A model generated the notes under the pieces. The model made no database searches. It saw only the letters and a list, made by a program, of their open reading frames with translations, and had not been told where the DNA came from. 64,000 bases of DNA, from NCBI GenBank assembly GCA_036426205.1, contig CM071568.1, forward strand, positions 44,329,982 to 44,393,981. The letters are read 5' to 3'. The position numbers and the translations under genes were made by a program. The DNA comes from Ascaphus truei (taxonomy: Eukaryota > Chordata > Amphibia > Anura > Ascaphidae). The stretch's first letter is position 1, and every line of letters begins with the position of its first letter. Below, in pieces: positions 59,400-64,000 of the stretch.

Positions 59400-60480
59400 A
59401 TGTTCCTTAAGTAACAGTGTTAGATTAATTTAGTTATATGCGTAGATTAGACTTCTATTGGACACACATGACCGTTTTCTATAACAGAAACGAAAGCGTA
59501 CAAAGATCTTTAAACCTAATATGGTCACTTCTTCATTTTTACGCACACTTTTATTTTCTGAAGAATTTTCCTGCCGGTCTCACGGCATAGGACAATTATA
59601 CGCTTCCCCAGGATTCCAGGACATTACTACTAGAACTGTGAAATAATTGCTGAATATCAATCTAATTCTGGATTAACATTCCTAAATTACAGAACAGAGA
59701 GCACAAGTTGAGACTGGAGTATTGATTTGATGACTACATGCGGCTAAATGTTGAGCAACTGAAATCTGGATCATTTCCCTGGCTTGAGTTTAAATGCTTT
59801 CAACATAAAAAAAAAAAAAAAGATTAAAGTGTAAATTACTGGTTTAAATTTCTCATGTACACATAATGGATGTAGGATTTATGGCTTTTTCTAGTTTACG
59901 GAACTATGTTTTTTGCGTGAGGGTGTCATGACACTAGAATGGAGTCTGTAATCTTTTATTTTACACCAGAACACATTGCCTACAGTACTGTATATTCTAG
60001 ATTTGCAGTGCAAGGTGGAAGATGTTACTTTAATGAATTATAAATTAAGGAAACTGACTCAACTAACTGAAACAAGAACAAGCAGTTCAAATAAACAAAA
60101 AGTAAACATTTTATGAATTTAACCTTGTCACCTGTCAGTCCTATATAAATGGGCATGGTAATACTGCAAGAGATAGGTTATTACCAAATATTTAATGATA
60201 CACTATTAATAAATTCCTGCAATGCCATATCAAATTGTTATTGTTACTTTAGTCAACATTTTATATAACATTGGGATTTTGTTGGCAGAGCACAGTATGG
60301 AAGATGCCTGCTGACTGGGGCAAAGATGGAGGTAAGTCTGCCCATTCCTATCGGCTTCCTGATAAAAACACCCAATCTGTTCAGCATAGATTAGTGAAAC
60401 TTTCATGCAAGTATGGACATTTGGCAAATATTAGACTTTTATAGCTGGCAAAAGAAATAAAACTTTGTTGGAACCATGAA
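59400..60480. other. no feature recognised
   Basis: AT-rich, apparently low-copy sequence without coding homology. Confidence 0.45.
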
Positions 60481-62160
60481 TAATTTATATAGACATACTT
60501 CATACACATCCTCTGTCAACCTCCCTCCCCTATCCCTTTCTCCTGTGCCCTCTGGAATGCACACTCCCTTTCTAACAATTTCCTCTCTGTACATGACTTA
60601 TTTTTCTCTACTACTTTTTGCTATAATCGAGACTTAGCTCACTCAGTCTGACTCTGCACTGGAAGCTGTCCTCTCTTATGGTGGCCTTTCTTTCTCCCAC
60701 ACTGCTTGTCCTGATGACAGGGGTGGAAGCTCTCCTTCTTTCTCTGTTCTTACTACCCTTCTCTTCTCCTTAGGGACTTCAACTGCCATATTGACGTATC
60801 GTCTTTCCCTTTGGCTACCTGGGCCCCGTGTTGACAAAAAACTTCCCTCTCTGATGTCTCCATTTCCCACTTTCCTCTCTCTGACCATCATCTCGTCTCA
60901 TTTTCTCTCTTTGTTCTTCCCTTCTTCACCTCCATCTACCACTAATTTGGGCAGAGACCTATATTCCATTAATCTACCGGCTCTTGACTCCATTTTGCAC
61001 TCCTTCCTCTCGTCCCTCTGCTCCACTACAGAGTCTGACAATCTGGTAATGAAGTAGAACTCTGCCCTATCCTCTACTCTTGATTTACTGTACATGCCCC
61101 TATTTCTCTCTGCCGCTCTCACCCTTCTAGCCCCAGCCCCTCGCTAAACTGTAAGACACGGATGCTCCGCTCCTGCATTTACTCCTCTTAATGTCATTGG
61201 AGGAAATATCTTTGACTTTCCACACAGACCACTGTCTGTTACCTGTTTTTTTTCCTCCATTTCACTTCAGTATTTTACTTATTATTTCATGACAAAGGTG
61301 GATTCCATCCCCTCTGTATCCTGCTCATATTCAACACCTCCTCTTCCTAACTCTCCTCCTGTCTTCCTTAAATCTTTTTATTTTGTCAGAGGAGGCTGTA
61401 CCGCTACTGATCTCCTCTTTCCCCTCTATTACTTGCCCCCGTGACCCCACTCCCTCCCATCTCCTCAAACTTCCTGCTCCTACTCTTATCTCCACACTCT
61501 CCTCCCTCCTCTCTGGTACCTTTCCCACCTCCTTCAAGCATGCAACAGTTATACCTTTACTCAAAAACAACAAGCTTAACCATACCTGTCTCTCTAATTA
61601 TTACTCTGTCTCCTTCTAGTCTTTTGCCTCTAAACCTCTTGAATGTCTTGTAATGTATTCTCCAGCATTTGCTTGCTCCATTTCTTACATCCTATTCTCT
61701 CCTAGATCATCTACAATCTTTCCTCTGCACTGCTCACTCCACCGAAATAGAGCTCACAAAATAACTAATGACCTCCATGCTGCCAAAGCTCATTACACTC
61801 TGTTCATATTACTCAAACTCGCTGTAGCCTTTAATAATGTGGATCGCCCTCTTCGCCTTCACATTCTCCATACTCTTGGTATCTGTAGCATAGCTCTATC
61901 CTGGATTTCCTCTTACCTCTCACATTGTATTTTCAGTATCTTGTTTGCTAACACCTGCTCCTCCTCCTCTGTAGATATCTTTGTGGGTGTATCCTAGAGG
62001 TCTGTCCTGGGACCTCTTCTCATTTCACAGACGCTCTCTAGGTGACCTTATCACATCTCTAGAGTAAAAATATCACCTCTATACTGATAAAACACAAATT
62101 TCTCTTTCAACCCCCTACCTTACACCTCCTGTAAAGACCAAAATCTTTGAATGTCTCTCT
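60480..62160 (+). pseudogene. decayed L2-clade LINE (endonuclease end and reverse transcriptase)
   Basis: Plus-strand relic. FPTSFKHATVIPLLKNNKLN (61515-61580) and a disrupted SNYRPVS block lead into HKITNDLHAAKAHYTLFILL and NNVDRPLRLHILHTLGICSI with SWISSYLSH (61650-61920), the order of L2-clade reverse transcriptase. VGVS-stop-RSVLGPLL follows where VPQGSVLGPLL is expected, and LYTDKTQI replaces the catalytic ADDTQI near 62080. The segment at 60500-61070 matches the endonuclease side, with YCRLSLWLPG-type frames broken by stops. The catalytic residue changes and frameshifts make it inactive. The 3' ends of the same family are at 36545 and 39480. Confidence 0.8.
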
Positions 62161-62204
62161 GCTATATCATCCTGGACGGCCATCCACCGACTCAAACTTA
62201 ACAT

Positions 62205-62560
62205 GTGTGAGGATTCGGCATGAACCATGCTTGGTTTTGCGCTCTGGTCCGGGTTTCTTCAACAATTTGCTCTCACTTGGCTGTTTGTGGCCATCTTGGT
62301 TCCTGGCATCCAGGAAGTTGCAAAGAAAGGTTTGTGTTACTGGTGCACTCCCAGCTTTGTTACTCCATATTCCCTGTAATTTTGCCTGTGGATTCTCTGT
62401 TGATGACCTCCTACTGTGACTCCGACTATGCACCTTTGCTGCATGTCTTGACCTCAGACTGTGACCCTGACTCTGAATTAAGTCCTGTGTTTAGAAGAGT
62501 AATTTCACTTTCCGTTAGATCAATGCCTGATATATTGGCAATGTTGTTCTCAGAAATCAG
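62205..62560. other. unassigned; possible LTR fragment
   Basis: Mixed sequence after the L2 relic with overlapping frames on both strands, no homology recognised. Confidence 0.3.
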
Positions 62561-62571
62561 CAGTTCTTTTT

Positions 62572-62790
62572 CATAATAATAATTGTTTGTTCTTGTATAG
62601 CGCTGCTAGTTTTACATAGCGCTTTACAGAGACATTTTGCAGACACAGTCCCTGTCCCGTAGAGCTTACAATCTATGTTTTCGGTGCCTGAGGCACAGGG
62701 AGATAAAGTGGCTTGCCCAGGTCACAAGGAGCCGACACCAGGAATTGAACCAGGTATCTTTACTCACTGAACCGCTCCTTCAGCCCTTTT
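62572..62790. repeat. dispersed repeat with GAGCTTACAATCTA and GGAATTGAACC boxes
   Basis: TATAGCGCTGCTAG, ACATAGCGCTTTACAGA, GGTGCCTGAGGCACAGGGAG and CAGGAATTGAACCAGGTATC in order; related copies at 7228 and 47736. SINE-like, class not certain. Confidence 0.6.
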
Positions 62791-63632
62791 TTTGTTGGTG
62801 ATACCTTCTTTTGTTTGAATGTCTAGTCCTCTTCCTGAGATTTTGGACTCTGGATATTCATATGAAGGCAAGGAAAAAGTGTGGGTTTTTTTCATGAATA
62901 TCGCGTTGATTGAAATTTACATTGATACTGATGGATATGATCTTGGCAGTGGGGATCTTCACCTCTGGAGAAGGAGAGGGTCTGATACCGGTTGTCACTG
63001 TCTGATGCATCAGAAAAGCGTGATACATCTGAGTATTTGTTCTTCAATATAAATCTTCACGGTGTGGATCTCTTGGAATAATCCATATTTTTAAAGGAAT
63101 CCCTTCTTGGTGTATTCTCATAGAAAAAATGATGTATGGTGCTCTAAAAACAAAAGCAGTAAGGATGAATACAAGTATATATAAGCAAAGTCTTGTGTGG
63201 AGTACCCCTCCAATAACCAATGATGAGGCTGGATAAAGCTGACCCCAAAAGAAGTATAGCTGGTAAAATGAAATCCCACGTAGCAATGAGGCAAGGATAA
63301 CAAACACCCGCCGGTGTCCAGCACTAATAAAACATCTAAGTATACAGGGGTGAGATAAGCAATATAAGTCCTTATAGCCAAATCATATAAGGTAGAGAAC
63401 AATGGAATGTACTCACATGAGGTGCGATTCCTGTAGATGAATGAAAGCCATGTGCGTCCACTGGTCCTGGGGTAAAGTGTGCCTCCGCCTGTGAGGGTCA
63501 ATGAACAAGGAGGAAGAGAAGACGGAGTACTACTGTACATCCACTGCTTGCTTGCAAAAATTAACAAGGTGCGGACCCACAATAAAAAATAAGGTTTATT
63601 GGATCAAGAGAACACAAACAGCACACCTATGC

Positions 63633-63659
63633 GTTTCGGGCTACAAGCCCTTTATCAAG
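63633..63659 (-). ncRNA. degenerate hammerhead-like core
   Basis: On the minus strand TTGATAA (two changes from CUGAUGA), then GGGCTTGTAGCCC, a perfect five-pair stem with a 3-nt loop, then intact GAAAC and GCATAGG. Confidence 0.4.
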
Positions 63660-63663
63660 GTGA

Positions 63664-63689
63664 NNNNNNNNNNNNNNNNNNNNNNNNNN
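63664..63689. other. assembly gap (26 N)
   Basis: A run of 26 undetermined bases exactly between inverted arms, so the true length may differ. Confidence 0.99.
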
Positions 63690-64000
63690 GCCCGATACGC
63701 AAAGGTGTGCTGTTGGTTCTCTTATCAAAAACTTTATTTTTTATCGTGGGACCGCACCTTGTTATTTTTCAAGCAAGCAGGGGTTGTAGTGCTCCATCTT
63801 ACTTCCTCCTTTGTCATTGTGTGTATCTCTCATAACTGTTTGAACTCTTTGAGGGCATGGTTTTTGCCAGATATATATTTGGTTGTTCATAATCAGTGCG
63901 TTAGCTTCAAATTTATTCTGCTTTTTCTGCATAACATCCTTTCCCCTTGTGTTGATGTGCTACAGTAGGAGATTCTTATCAAAAGCATTTCATTCTTTTG

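Larger units (their letters stand above)
63541..63783. mobile_element. inverted-arm repeat interrupted by an assembly gap
   Basis: 63541-63641 and 63690-63783 are imperfect inverted copies (left: AACAAGGTGCGGACCCACA; right: GGGACCGCACCTTGTT). The gap lies between them. The left arm carries a GTTTC/TTATCAA pair resembling a minus-strand hammerhead core. Similar in layout to the other hammerhead-bearing repeats. Confidence 0.65.
5640..64000 (-). other. grhl2 intron 1 and/or upstream sequence
   Basis: Sequence upstream of exon 2. The coding part of exon 1 (about ten residues, starting MSQESDN in human) was searched for by eye on the minus strand and not found. The stretch is therefore at least 58 kb of first intron, or intron followed by 5' flank. 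It is filled mostly with the mobile elements listed here. Confidence 0.65.

Noticed and set aside
1..64000. tRNA, rRNA, CRISPR arrays or bacterial-type operons
   Set aside because: None seen; introns, LINEs and an interrupted vertebrate gene show that this is animal nuclear DNA.

Overview
The window is eukaryotic, interspersed-repeat-rich vertebrate DNA. One real host gene is visible: three consecutive coding exons of grhl2 (Grainyhead-like 2, an epithelial transcription factor) on the minus strand at 5639-5453, 3560-3493 and 1685-1295. Splice sites are intact, reading phases agree, and the encoded residues follow human GRHL2 closely. The first coding exon, expected to encode about ten residues, was not found to the right of 5639. 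The exons for the CP2-type DNA-binding domain must lie left of base 1. Everything from 5640 to 64000 is therefore read as grhl2 intron 1 and possibly upstream sequence. The mixture of DIRS, Ty3/gypsy-type solo LTRs, CR1/L2/L1 LINEs, Tc1, hAT and Harbinger elements and hammerhead-bearing repeats suggests an amphibian, most likely a frog. That assignment is inference.

Layout: 1-1294 intron after exon 4, with a perfect 27-bp hairpin. 1295-5639 the exons and two introns, one holding a CT microsatellite between perfect 47-nt inverted arms. 6189-7205 a foldback repeat flanked by a 15-bp direct repeat. 9993-12193 two solo-LTR-like insertions. 16140-17400 a decayed Tc1 transposon. 17400-23520 an LTR fragment, MITEs and another LTR. 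23926-25585 a truncated Harbinger transposon. 25810-26991 a solo LTR with a nested hAT MITE. 27080-28560 a decayed L1 split by a second hAT MITE. 29707-30588 and 35499-36279 two LTRs of a second family. 31750-33110 a decayed DIRS element. 34020-34760 a long polypyrimidine tract. 37760-38518 an endogenous retrovirus LTR with a tRNA-Lys3-type primer binding site. 39480-40290 an L2 3' end. 41863-42261 and 54184-54580 one MITE family in opposite orientations. 43360-44350 two minisatellites. 48699-51190 inverted repeats, an unidentified ORF, a 60-bp minisatellite and a hammerhead-like motif. 52390-53775 a decayed CR1-type LINE. 55443-56722 an LTR. 56850-57600 a second hammerhead-like repeat. 57786-58720 a 0.9-kb L1-tailed retroinsertion. 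60480-62160 an L2 LINE body. 63540-63783 inverted arms around a 26-base N gap.

Apart from grhl2 the genes belong to mobile elements and nearly all are broken. The most unusual signals are hammerhead-ribozyme-like cores in foldback or inverted repeats (compatible with Penelope-like elements or their short derivatives), a 17/18 match to a Lys3 primer binding site beside a clean LTR, and a strong apparent excess of the heptamer TACTGTA/TACAGTA across otherwise unrelated sequence.
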